A stretch of 64,000 nucleotides of DNA, from positions 7,647,811 to 7,711,810 of the forward strand of contig CM022673.1 in the NCBI GenBank assembly GCA_012295275.1, given 5' to 3'. The position numbers were made by a program, and so were the translations under genes. Shown here in pieces: positions 1-13,361 of the stretch. The notes beneath the pieces were generated by a model that did not search any database, was not told the DNA's origin, and worked only from the letters and a program-made list of their open reading frames with translations. Position 1 is the stretch's first letter. Every line of letters begins with the position of its first letter. The DNA is from Chrysomallon squamiferum. Its lineage: Eukaryota > Mollusca > Gastropoda > Neomphalida > Peltospiridae.

Positions 1-627
1 CTTAAGTCAATCTAACGTGATAATGTTGGTTTCACGTCAAAAAGTAATGAGGTATTTCGCGAATGGGTTGGTTAGAACGCGCGTGTGTGTGTGTGTGTGC
101 AAAATTGACCTTGCCAATTTTTTCACGAAACAGTTTATACAAATTTTCTTAATAAGGTAATTCATTCCATTTTGAAAATTATAATTATACTGATACCACA
201 ATAGCGAAAGCCCTTGCCATTACTCTGATTTTTGTTCCGCCCCTTATAACAGAAGATAGATTTTTTTTTACACCAAGTCAGAACGTACATAATTTATTAC
301 TGATTATATGATTAAACCTGACGAAAAAACAAACTCTTTACAGAATTGATTAAGGCTCGTTAACTAAATAATTAATTACCAGCTTGGTTATAAAATCGAA
401 CTTTAAAATATTTTTCTCTCTATGTCTGTCTCTCTCTTAGTTTCTGCTGCTGCTGCTACTACTAATACTATTACTACTGCTACTACTACTACAAATCCAG
501 AACATCTTCCGAATAATAATAAGAAGAGGAAAAAGAAGGTACTGCAGAAACTCTTGATCATGGAAGTTGTTTCTGTTAATTCAAATGATTCTGGTACAGG
601 TTTCTCGGTAGAGGTTGTAAATACATC

Positions 628-669
<42 letters not shown>

Positions 670-744
670 TCAAAAGCTGATACACTAGACCAAGTTTAAA
701 CATGTTGGAAAACCCCACCACCAGTATTGCGACAGGTGTTCGAA
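1..744. other. Non-coding sequence upstream of the first gene
   Basis: I see no supportable gene here. The stretch holds a short GT run near 85-99, a tract of CTG/ACT-type triplets around 445-495 and an (AAT)n run. The only open frame is low-complexity (Ala/Thr/Ile runs made by triplet repeats). Confidence 0.5.
629..669. repeat. (AAT)n microsatellite
   Basis: Perfect AAT trinucleotide repeat of about 13-14 units, read directly from the sequence. Confidence 0.95.
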
Positions 745-780
745 GTCACGTGACAATACTTTTCAATATGGCCACGATGG
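745..780 (+). promoter_or_regulatory. Possible promoter elements: palindromic E-box plus YY1-like motif
   Basis: Positions 745-754 are the perfect palindrome GTCACGTGAC, the core bound by bHLH-ZIP factors (USF/MITF-TFE type). About 15 bases downstream is AATATGGCCACGATGG, which resembles a YY1 start-site element. A plausible splice donor (AGAG then GTGAGG) follows at 888. Together these could mark the promoter and a non-coding first exon of the MAP3K19 gene. This is inference from motifs only. Confidence 0.3.
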
Positions 781-887
781 ATTAGCAGTTACTAAGCTGC
801 ACGTAAACAGTTGATGGTTACACTAATTGACTTAAACTAATGGCTACTCTGTGTTCACATAAGTACTGATCATAATGATGAGCAGAG

Positions 888-3800
888 GTGAGGTTATTGA
901 TTTTACCTTATATAATAATTTATATCTATGATGTTCCTTTAGATTTTTGTGGTTGCTGACGTTACTTGTAAGATTAGCAGCCGACGCTGAGAAGGGCATG
1001 ATTTTTTGTTTTCATACCATTGTTTCTTTAAACAATAATTATTATGATAATATCTGTAGAATTAATAATAGACTTTGGAGAATTAGTAATAGACTTCTTT
1101 ATATTTCGTCATACAAAAATTGTTTACAAACTGCTGAGAAATAAAACATTTGTGAGAAAGATAAAGATCTAACAATAATTTCCTTCACATGTTGTCGCAT
1201 GTCAGTATTGTCTCGTTAATTTTTACTAATATTAGGAGACCACATTTTTTGTTTATATTTTGAATTATTATTTTGTTAAAATATTTAATAGTGTACTTTG
1301 TTAATTGAAATGTGAAAATAAATAATTTTACTTTTGTAAAAAAAAAAAATTAATTAAAGGAATGTTTTGCTTGATTATTGCCAGCTCCAAGCTACTTAAA
1401 TAAATAAATAATGTTAATTACAAAAAAGCATCTAAATGTTTTCTTGTAGAAAATTAAGTGAACAAAAAAACTACATCAAAATGTTATATATATATAGAAG
1501 GTGTAAAAAAAATCCCACACAAGACCCCCATAAAAAACCCCATTGAACCCAGAAATTATTCATCTCAAATAGTTCCAAACAGTAGAAGAAAATAATAATA
1601 AAAATTCAAATTTAATAATTAAAAATTAAATAAAATGTTATAAATAAAATGTTGTTTTATAAAAAATTTATTTTATTTTATTTTAATTTGTATTTTTTCT
1701 TGCTTTTATATATAAAACTAACAGTTTACTTTGTACTTTAAAAAACAACCCCTAAGCAAATCAGCAGTCACTAAAAAAAAATACCAATATTATTTGTTGA
1801 TGTTGTTGTCTTCTTTTTCTTTTTTTAAATTAAAAATATATTAATATTAAAGTGAGGTGAAATTTTTTTTTCTGTAATATGTAAAATACAAATTGTTTGT
1901 CTTCAACAAAGAAAGATTGATTATTAAAATATATTTAAATACTACAGTGATATTTACCCTTTTGAAATGTTTATATATTTAAATTTATAACTGGAAAAAA
2001 GTCAATCAGATTTTCAAAACAAAACCTAAGTTATGCATTTTTAACTAGAAAAAAAACAAAACAAAACAAACAAATATGAAAAAAGAAACAAGAAAAAGAA
2101 AGAAAGAAAAATAAACAGCAGTTGTCTTTTAATAATATATCTCTTAGCTAGGCAAATATACCTAGACAGTGTACAATTCACAAGGTTTAAAAGCATGGCC
2201 CAGTTTTTCATTGTTGTTTATTTTCCAAAGTAGTTAATAAAAATAGGCTAAGTTGTCAGTCAGTGTTAGTGGTACCGTTCTGTAATAATAATATCCTGTG
2301 TGTCAGTGGTACTCTGTGTATTTAACCTTACTCTGCTAAGTGAAAAATACAGTCTTAAAAGAATGTTAGTGCCTAGTTTAATAAAAAGAAAAAGGAAAAA
2401 AAAGAATAACAATAAAGCTTGGTCAGTCAGTTCATTCAATTCATATTTTTTTTCTATATAGAGAGAAATAAATTAAACAACATTATATGGAGCAATAAAC
2501 AGTATATAATAGATCTGTGAGAAACATTAATTATTTTTAGATGACAAAAATATTTTTCTACTGTTTTTTTGTTAAAGTTGTATCAAAAATTTAAAAATAA
2601 ATAATAATAATAATAATAAAAATAACAAATAAATAGAAACATTGTTTTTTTATCTTTTGCAGTAATTTCAAAATATATGTTCTCTAAAATAGCTTCTCAT
2701 TTGAAGCATAGATTGAATATTGTAATAAGAATTACTGAATTAGTTAATTAACAGAAACCTGGTTTCTTTATTCCTATTGTTTTGGTATAGGCATGGAAAT
2801 GGACTGGCAAAAACAATAGATGTTAATTAATTTCTTTTCTTTTGTTTGTAAATTATGTTCATTTAAGCTTTAAGCTGAATGTGATAGGATTTATTTCATC
2901 ATCTTTTATTAAATGAACTACCAGCTAAATAGCATAATTAAATGCTATAGGTTTTACCTTTACTGGTTAATTGAGAATTGTAAGTTTGAGAAGAAGATTC
3001 AAGTTCTACTAATTGACTTGAATTACCGATATACCTGATATTACAGAAATAAATGTAAAAAATTATATATATATATAAATCTAAATTCTTCATCTGATAT
3101 TCTTACTTTTAACATAATTAATTAATGTGATCTGGTACCAATACCACTTAATTGATAATACAAAAAGGTAAAATTCTGTTTCTGGTGATACACTTTTGCT
3201 TGTAATAGAATATATTTTACCCCATTTTTGTGAAGTTATTTCATATACAGAAATTAAGAACATACTGCATGTAAAACGACAATGAGATCCTTTTATACTC
3301 AGTCTGTCAAGAATTATATATTTCTACATAAGAAATATTTCGTATCATGATAAAAACGAAAATGTTGGTTTACATACAACTCATTACCTTGACTTAAAAA
3401 ATGTGTTTTAAATTTGGGGTTAATAAATGCTATGTGGCAAACAAAACAAATTGGCAATTCTGAAAAGTTATTTAGGCCACTGACACTTAAGACCAAATGT
3501 GCATTCTGTTGTTAACCACAGCTGTCTTTCCATTAAGAAGTGATGTTAATTGCCTGATATTATTGAAGCAGATGTCAGGTATTGATCTTTTTATAAAGAT
3601 CTGAAGTAAGTGACACACTGACAAAGCTGTTGATCTAATTAATTAATTAGATGATATGTTTAAATTTCCATATGATTCTGATCTAACTACAACTGACGCT
3701 GATATTTTATTTTTTAATTGTTTTTCTCTTTAATTTATTAGTCAGAAGTTAATATTTTTAGTTGTTTTTCATTAGCTTTATTAAACATATTTAAATTTTT

Positions 3801-6800
3801 AAAAATTAAAATTAAATAAAAATATAATACAAATTAACAATTAAGAATATAAAATATAAAAAGTGATTAGGAATTATCTGATATTTTATATAGAAATTAG
3901 ATAATTTAAAAATTATGTGACTCTAGAATATCTAGAAAGAATGAGGTTTGATTTGAATCTGTAGACCTTAATATTTAATCTCTTTGACATGGCTTAGTAA
4001 GCTGTTTACATTACCCACCAAGACGAATTTTGTATAAGTATACTTATGTTCTTTTGTGGGTCATATTATCCAAAAGAAAGTTTATAAAAAAAAAAAAATA
4101 AAAAAAATATTTGCTAAAAAAGTCTAATCATAAAGGTTTTTTTTTATTATTATTATTTTTTTTTTTTTTTTTTTTTTTTTTTGCGTTTTGCATTTAAAAT
4201 ATATTTAAATATTTCACAAAGGAAATTAAAATTTCCATGACAGTCTCCACTGCCTAGTTGATTGTTGGGCAATCACAGCAGTTGAGGATATTTCATTTAA
4301 TTTTCAATACTTAGGGGTTTTTATTGATGAGAAAATACTTACAAAATATATTTTCTGCTATATGAAAATTATACTCCAGTATTTGATAACAATAATTATA
4401 TTCATGTCTAGGCAGTATTTATATATATTTATTTGAGTAATTCTAATATTCACAATCACACTAGAAAATCAAAGAGATATAATTAGAAAATAAGGAGATA
4501 ATTACATGTAACCCAGCCCTGTCCATTTTGACAAAGACTACATTTAATGAAAAATTTGCATTAAAGGATCTTCCCTAGCACAGGGCAGATATCTAGACAC
4601 AGTAAAGCTGAGATTTTCCTTTTTCAATACAGAGGCAATATATATCATTCTTTGTGACAAAGAACTTGGCAGTGAACCAGATATATATTTAGGTTTATTC
4701 AAACAAAGAGACATCAACTGCAAATAGAATTTAACTTTATTCAAGTCAGCAAACTGCATATGCATTTCATTGGTATTGGTAAGTTTATAAACTTAATTTT
4801 TTTAAAGTGTAAATTATTTAATAAGGTGCATTCTTAAAGTTAAATGTATTCACTGTAAGATATGTACATGCATGTATCCTCTATGGATTTTTAAGTATAT
4901 ATGTACTCATTTAAAAAAATAAAAAAATAAAATAAAATGAACAAGCTGTGAAGTTGTGTCTAAGTATTATGTACAATTTATTTATTTGTTGTTAAGAATA
5001 AGATTTATATACAATGGACCCTCTATTACATAATAACTGTTGAATATTAATAAATATATAATGAAGCAATAATTACTATCAAGACCAGGTCAAACAAGGT
5101 GCAGTATTGCAGCATTGTTTATTTAGATAATTTTGCCTAACTGTTAATTTAATAATGTATAAGATGTGGATATTATTTATATGTATGAGTATGTATTTAC
5201 CTTATTTAAATGTGCATTTTTCATGTTTTGCTCTTGTTCTGGATATCCAGAGAGTTTGACATTGATCCTCAGACATTCATGATATGTTTCTGAGGTCAAA
5301 ATTCACTATGGAGTTGTTGGGTGAAGGCATCAATTTTGAATTTTTAACTTTGTTGAACTAAAAACTATTCATTCTCAAAGAGAAAAAATATATCACCTGT
5401 TATGCATAATATATTAGCATTTTGCACAACACTTTTGAATACAGAAATAATTGAATTAATAATTCTAAATATTTTATGCATGTATCCACTACATAGAATA
5501 GTTTAATTTTATATTTATATCTATGTTTTGGTATATTGCTTTGTTTGAGGTATGGGGACTGAACACAGGTTTTGTCATATCTGGTTTCAGATTTTTGTAG
5601 TGGTGAGAATAAATAAACCAAGCATTCTATAAGATACGAAACTTTAAAATTTTATTTACATTTGTAATTAATGATATTTTTTTGTTCTGTTTATTAATTG
5701 ATATTTGATATGACTCAAAGTTTGAGAGACTTTAATGTATTAGTAAAATCAAAATGATTACAAAGCAAAACGTTGTTTCAGTTCATACAACATCGTCAAA
5801 TGTCTTTTTTTCTTTTTTAAAATTTTAATTTACATTATAGGATATCCCCTGTTATCATTCACTTGATTGAAGATCTAGACTTAAAATTTAATTCAACCAG
5901 TGTTAAGTAAACCACGTTTATAAAAGTGCACAACAGTTAAAAATGTAACAATAACTGTGTGGATAATTGTAACACTTGTGTCTGATCATTAATCAATTCT
6001 GTTGTTTTAGTATCAGAATTACAAAATAATCAATAACTAATGACATATTGTACTTTTCATTTTCCTGAATTATTTGTCTGACGTGAATATCTTAGATTTT
6101 AAGTATTTTGCTATTTCTTTCAGTTATTATTTTACATAGATTATTGATCTGACCTATAAACATACTTACATATAACCATGTATACATTTATAACCATATG
6201 ATTTAACTTAGTTGACTGATTTTATCAGTATGTTGCTCTTTGTTTTGCTATTGTTTTGGCTGATAGAACAACATTAAAATATACTATATTTGTAAATGGA
6301 AAGTTCCAAATGGGATCATATGTCATCTAATATATCTGTAACAGTCACTGCATACAGTAATGACCTAATTAAAATGTTGTTGGTCACATACTAAATCATA
6401 TGTTCATATATAATAACTTGTCTGGGGTTACCTCAGGTTCATTTGAGACACAGACACAAATTCGTTATTTGTCATAAAATGACTTCTTAGTGATAAACAT
6501 CATGAAAGGTAAATCTTTTGACAGTGAAATCTGAATATTCAGCTTCAGAGATTAGATGAGTTTTCACTTTTGATCATGTTTTTCAACCTCTAAGGTAAGA
6601 TATGTCTTAAAAATATCATTAATAATATTAACAAGTTTTTATTGAAAGACATCACAGTTAAATTTTTAAAACAAGCAGTAATGATTTATCCAGTCCTTTT
6701 GCTGGTTCATTATGTATACCTTTGTATTAATCAAAGAGTAAGGAACAAAACAACCATTCATGTTCTACCATTCATCTTACTTTTAATTAATATATTCAGC

Positions 6801-9800
6801 CAGACTAGATCAATATTAATGAAGGTTTAAGTAGGTACTTTTTTTCTTTTTTTCTTTGTGCCATAAAAATCCCAGTCAGAAAAGATAATTTAAAAAAGTA
6901 AAAATAATACAGTTTTTTTACTAAAACATAATAATAATAATAATTTATGTCTGCATGTATCAGTCTGTTTTTGTTTCTTTGAAAAATGCAAACCTTACTG
7001 TAATTTTATTACATATTTGTATAAAGGAAATATTTTAACTTTTTTTTTTTTTTTTTTTTCATTTTCATTTTAATTTTTAAATTTTATTTGTTATTATTTT
7101 ACTGGTTTAAAATAACTCCAAAATATAAATTAGCATTAGATTAATCTTGCTCCTTGTTCTTTTTGTAATGAGATTATAATGACTTGTTGTCACACTGCAA
7201 AATTCAATACATCTACATTATTATTACATTGATTTACTCACTGTAAAGTGCAGTTTATTTCTTTCTGAACACAAAAGATTTCAAAGAAAAGTCTTAAATC
7301 TAAAACATGCTGGAATTAGTAGCAATCAATGAAAGTTTAATAACTATCCAATCTCTGAACATTAAGTTTAACACACCAGTTCACTAATTCAGTTCTAGAT
7401 TTTTAGCCCATGAAAGCATACTTCAGTCTTAGCAGAATATAAACATGGCATAGTCTTTGAAACTGAATATGTTCATGACTTCATTTTGTCCTTGTGCCAA
7501 ACTGTGTTGATGTCATACTGAGTTCTTGTAAGGCCATTGACTAAAACATCCAGGCAACAAAGAGTAATTTGGGGATATATTGTCAGAAATAAACAAAGGC
7601 TTAGTTTTTTTTCATTCCTGTTAATTTATTTTACTATTAATATGGTTACAGTATGATTCTATTGAACATTACAGTTCCAAGCTATATATCCCAAGTGCAC
7701 AAGAGATTTTCTTTAGTCATTCAATAAATGGGTAAGAATTGATTAAATAATTAATTCAGGACAACAGTTGTTCTTGGTGTAACAATTGATTACTTGTAAT
7801 GCCAGGTGAAACTGTCTGGTTTCTTAAGGACATTCTGCAGACATTTGCAGGGAACTAAATGTTCTGGGTATTCATATGGAAAGGCTAAGTGTTTACCATG
7901 TTATTTAATTTTTCTTCCATATAATTATTTTTTAATCTGCAGTTAACTAAAGTTTCAAAACTTTCATAAATGGAGATTATATAAGCACATGGACACATGC
8001 AAACAAATAAACTATAAATAAAGGTAAAAACTAAACTATTTCACCAGATATTTATGTACATCTTTTTATTTTCAAATTGGATTTTTATGAAATAGCATAA
8101 TTATTGTTTAAAGACAATTGTAATGAAAGTAATAATTAAAATACAATTGGAAAATATTTTGAAAATTAAAGAAAAGAAGTTGATTTTGAAATGTTTTACT
8201 TTGTTATTTTTAAATATTGTTAATTTTCTTGAAAATAATTAATAAATGGACATGAATTCATTTTCTAATGGTATCTGGCAGAGATAAATTATTGGAAGGA
8301 AAGAAAGTGTATTATTAGTTTTAAATTGGTTAAAAGAGAGAAATATTGATTTAATCATCAAGATGACTTCTTTACTTCATTTCTTGTTTTTTTAAATTTT
8401 AAACTGGATAGAATAATACTGCCCCAAAACTGGCTTATTAAGATTCATGATTTATGTACTTCTGTTTGTTTTGTGTGGGGGTTTTTGTCATTTAAATTAA
8501 TCTTTGTGTACTGTGAGTCATTTGTCATTTGTCACTATTTTTATTTATTGCAGACTGTTGAATGTTTGAACTAGGAAAATCTTGGAAACCCACTGGCTTT
8601 TAAATTGTACAGTTGGCCATAAACATTAACATGCTCTAGAAAATCTTTTGTAGATTAGATCTAATTTTTTGTTTTTATCTTCTGTTGTTTTTTTTTTATC
8701 AAAAGGTAAATGAATGTCCTTTATTATTATTTGATTTTATTTTACATTTTTATTATATATATATTTTTTTTTTGTGCTGCTCATTTAACATCTGTTGTTT
8801 CATTATATCTATAAAATGATTTTTAACAAATATAAACAGCAAAGCCAGCTCATTTCTGTTGCAAGTCAACCTGATATTGTATCATTTTGTATGACCTTAG
8901 TTATTAAAATAGTGTGTGTATGCTTCTGTTTATATCTTTGTAAGACAGGTATATAAAAACATTGTGTCAGACGTGTTTGTATTAAACAGTTAATCTCTGG
9001 TTGTTTTATGTTCAAGTACTTGACTGTCCACATAAGAGTATATACAGTAGTAGGTTTGTTGACATATTTCTACCTATTTTTATATTTAAATAAATAACAA
9101 TAATCAGTAAGCATCCAAAGCACAGATCGTTGAGTAATAAAAGTTAGTTATGTAATAAACTTGTTCTTTGTGAAATTGGTAGAAGTTTGACTATGGTTTA
9201 AATATTATGGCTAATTAAAACAGTAAATAATAAAAGATATATACTAACTTTTATTGCTATTATTATATAAAGCTTTATTGGGATATTGAAAAGTTAAAAA
9301 GAGTAATCTTTCAATTGGAATTCCTTTGTGGCTACTGATAACCTGAAATGAATTTAGATTGTTTTAAACATCAGAAGCTTTATTTGGTATTTAAAACTGA
9401 ACTGAGGTTTGTTACTTCATCCTTTTTTAGCTGGCAAATTAATGGATGTTTTATATTCCAGATTTGGCTATTTAAATTTATTTTAAATTTATCTGTAGTT
9501 TTAGTATTTTTCAGATTATTTTGTAATCACTTAACTGCAATATACTTTATTACAGTTCTGGAATTTCTTTTCAAAACTGTTCATAAAAAAGGTCCTCTAA
9601 AATCATTACAAAAACTTAATCTTTCTTTAATACCATAAAATGTGGATAGTTTTATATTGTTTTTATTCTTCTCTATTTTTACTGGGCACTTGTCAATTAT
9701 ATCATGAAATAAGGCATGAAGAAATAGGCCTGTGGCTGTATTTCTAGCACCGAATATACGGTGTTACATAGTATTTCTTCTTTTCAAAGTAGTTATGTGT

Positions 9801-10830
9801 TATTAACTGGATGTTGATAAAGAGAGGTCTAAACATCACCTGGGGCTATGTGTACAGCAAGTAGTAATCTAGTAAAGCTGGAAATGTTTACACCAACACT
9901 GGATGTTCAGGATGAACACAATGAATTGTTTTTCATATGTTCAGGTTTGTGTAGAATTTATGGTAGCATGATAACTTAATGAAAGAAAAATAAAGGAAAA
10001 TTTAATCCATAATTTAAATCTAAGAATTAATCTTTAAAAATTATTAATAGTAGGCCAGAAGTAAATTTAACTGTCATCTTTGATGTTGGAAGCTTGTATG
10101 TCACATTTTCAAGAAGTTTAATTTTATTATGACAATTTTGTTATTTTTTATATATTTTTTATTATTATTTTTTTTTTAATGTCATAAAAGAAAAGAAAAA
10201 TGTCAAACTACACTAATCATGAATATTCATCATCACATACATTTATCAGTGTGAATATTATATGAAACAATTTCATATTCTGTTTACATGTTAACAGACA
10301 CCTAATGTATATTAAATATCAACTAATTATAATCTTTTAAGTTCATATATATATATAATTCACAATTTATTTATTATAAATAAAAATGTTGGTTTTTTGT
10401 ATTCATTTTTTAAGGAAGATAGCAAATAAATAAATATATTATAAGACCTTGGCAACTGGCCATGGTGATGTCATATGGCCTTATTTTGTCACTGAAAAGA
10501 GGGTTTATTTGTAAAACAAGATTATAATGTTCAATACTGGCAAATAATAAAAATAATCAACAGTGCATGAATAAAGGACTGACTCACTGGTTTGACGTAG
10601 TAAACAGACAAGACAATACTCATAAGGTTAGATTATCTATTTTGTTGAAACTTTTGTTTGCAACTTCCTTGGAACATTAACAAGATTTGGGTCTGTTCAT
10701 TTACTAACGAGAACTGTGAGTAATTTTACTGAAAGAGTCAGAAGTATCTTTTTCAAATTATATTTCATATGCTTGATTTAGTATCTGAACTTCTTTTGAC
10801 AGAAAGATATAATTAGACACACCTAGAATG

Positions 10831-10922
<92 letters not shown>

Positions 10923-11419
10923 TCACACACTCACAACACCTTTATATAGTAAGAAGTCACAAGAATTTTTTAACTTAGAAAAGAAAATGTTCAAATAACT
11001 CTATATCCAGTAGTTTATTGTTTATTTATTCCAAAGCAACAGAATTTATTATGACAATTTGCATATCCCAGTGATTTATTTTCTGTGTTTTTTTTTTTCT
11101 TTCTTAATATTATAAACAGATAAGTTTGTGAAATTTATTTATTTTTGATAGTTCAGTTTAATCTTTTTATCGTGTTAATTTACACTTACTGACAGCATTA
11201 ATATATGCCATTTAAATTATATACATGCAAAATAGTTCACCTACAGGCAGATTATTTACATCATATACTTAGATAACATTTTCAAATTTTTAATCATTTT
11301 CTGTATTTTACAATGTAAACACTTTTAGTTTTTGTTTAAGAAATAATACATAAAAAGATATTTCCTAATAAATAAATAAATAATGGGGTTTTTTTTTTTT
11401 TTTTTTTTTTTTTTTCTAG
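888..11419 (+). other. Probable 5'-UTR intron or intergenic DNA before MAP3K19
   Basis: About 10.5 kb without a supportable coding region. It is very AT-rich, with many poly-A and poly-T tracts (for example 4162-4182 and 7041-7059) and small hairpins such as 5263-5301. The right edge is a clear splice acceptor: about 25 T followed by CTAG at 11416-11419. At least one non-coding exon must therefore lie upstream. The donor at 888 is a candidate but unproven. Confidence 0.4.
10838..10936. repeat. (CT)n microsatellite with CACACT tail
   Basis: About 79 bases of uninterrupted CT dinucleotide (10838-10916) followed by imperfect CACACT units. It lies roughly 550 bp upstream of the first coding exon of MAP3K19. 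Confidence 0.95.
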
Positions 11420-11421
11420 GA

Positions 11422-11507
11422 ATGTTTTCTTTGAGGTGGCAGTCTTGATGTCACAAAACAATGAGGCTAGTACAATTGCATCATGCCAGAGTCATCACAA
11501 GACGTGA
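11422..11507 (+). promoter_or_regulatory. Upstream AUGs and short uORFs in the MAP3K19 leader
   Basis: Downstream of the acceptor at 11419, three AUGs precede the chosen start at 11483. The first (11422) opens an 8-codon ORF whose stop overlaps the next start in the string TGATG (446-450 of this kilobase block). The second (11448) runs to a stop at 11505-11507, past the main AUG. A third (11461) opens a longer overlapping frame. Such a leader usually lowers translation of the main ORF. No effect can be shown from sequence alone. Confidence 0.5.
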
Positions 11508-13329
11508 ATCAGGCTGGTGTAACATTATCATCAGGCAACACCTCTACCAGAGGATCAGCAGCATCATCATCTCACATAGTCTCGTCAGCTCAGCTTCTGG
11601 CTCAGCGCAGGCAGCGTTTGACTTCAGCCAAATACTATGACATAGCATCGACTCTGCTGGGTGGAGATTCAGATCTAAATGAACTGTTTCTGGCTGCGGC
11701 AAGAGTAAGTTGATTAGCTAGTGTCTGATGTTTTAGAAATGTGATCAATAAATTTTAATATTATTAATGAAAATGCCTTAATTTTCCGGTTTTGTTGTGA
11801 TAGCCATTCTAGTCTTTATTGGGAGGTTTAAACAAGGATAAAAAAATATATATTTTTATCATATTTAATAAAGAAGTAAAGTAAAGTATACAAAAGCTGA
11901 ATAAAGCTACTGATGGTTTGCATTTGAGTTGAATAAGATAATTTTGAAGTAAAATTGCAGATAAAAAAAAAATCATAAAACTTTAATAATACAGAATAAC
12001 ACATATGGTAATATTCTTGATATGTAGAAACATTTTGGACCTTCTTTTTCAGGAAGGGGATTACAACAAGATAGAATATTTTCTCCAGGGCAGAACTGAT
12101 GTAATAGTTAGTATAGATGTGAAAGATAAAAGGACAGGCAACACCCCACTAATCTGGGCTGTTAAGAAGGGGCATATCAAGGTAAGGGATAATTCATAAA
12201 TATGTAAAATTTGGATTAAAAATTTTGTTTGTAATATCAAGGTGTTTGATATAAAACACACACACAGACACAGACACACATAGACACACAAATACACATA
12301 CACACGCCAATACATACATATATAACGGCAGTTTTACAAATGCACAGGTACATTCAATCATCATTGTGTGTGTGTGGGAGGAGGCATACAAATCAAAATG
12401 AATTTTCTATTTACCTTGAACTTTAACATTTCAGATTGTTCATCTTCTGTTAAAACATGGTGCTGATCCTACCCTTCGAAACTATGAAGACCAGACAGCC
12501 CTGGAGGTGGCAATACCAACCATCAAAACTGTTCTCTTGGACTGTGTGGAAAAAATGTCATATTCACCACACAGGATGTTGCTACAGGCAGCCTGGCAAG
12601 GAAATGCCAAAGTGGTTCAGAAGTTGCTGGTCAGTAAATTTAGTATTGATATACCTTTGATATTCTGCATATTATTTTTCAGGTTTTTGGGGGGTTTTTT
12701 GTTGTTGTTTTTGATAAAAATCATTTGTTTATTGTGGTCCATTTTAATATTAATGTTAATATTTTTATTATTATTTTTATTAATATTGTTATGTTTTTTT
12801 TTTCTCATTTCATCATTCAAATTATTATTCACATATGAACAAACATAATTTCAGTTGCAGTATTGAATTTTTTAACAGTGGTCATTTTACAAATAAATCT
12901 AAATGCTAATTTAATATTATCATATATTTTTGGGGGTTAGAAAAAGCAAACCAAATTTCTATAGTTTAATTATTACTATTATTGTTGTTTATTTTTATTT
13001 TTAGTCTGAATAACAGTCAGTTACATGAACTGTTTAACATAACAACATGAATTCTATTTTGGCTTTATTTTGTTGCATTTAAATATAAATAATTTGGCAG
13101 TTAGCCCAAATCACATGTTCTGTTTTATGCTAACAGATCTTTAGTCAGTTAAATAAATAGAATCTGTCTATGAATAATTTATTACTATTATTTTTATTTT
13201 ATTTATTTATTATCATTATTCTTATATTACTAAATATACGCACTGTGTAATGTTGTATTATATAATTTATCATATTTGTTTAGAATAATATTCATTTACT
13301 GCTTACAAAACATCTTTTTTCTTTTTTCT

Positions 13330-13361
<32 letters not shown>

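Noticed and set aside
422-688. 88-codon open frame near the left end
   Set aside because: Made of triplet repeats (Ala/Thr/Ile runs) with no recognisable domain.
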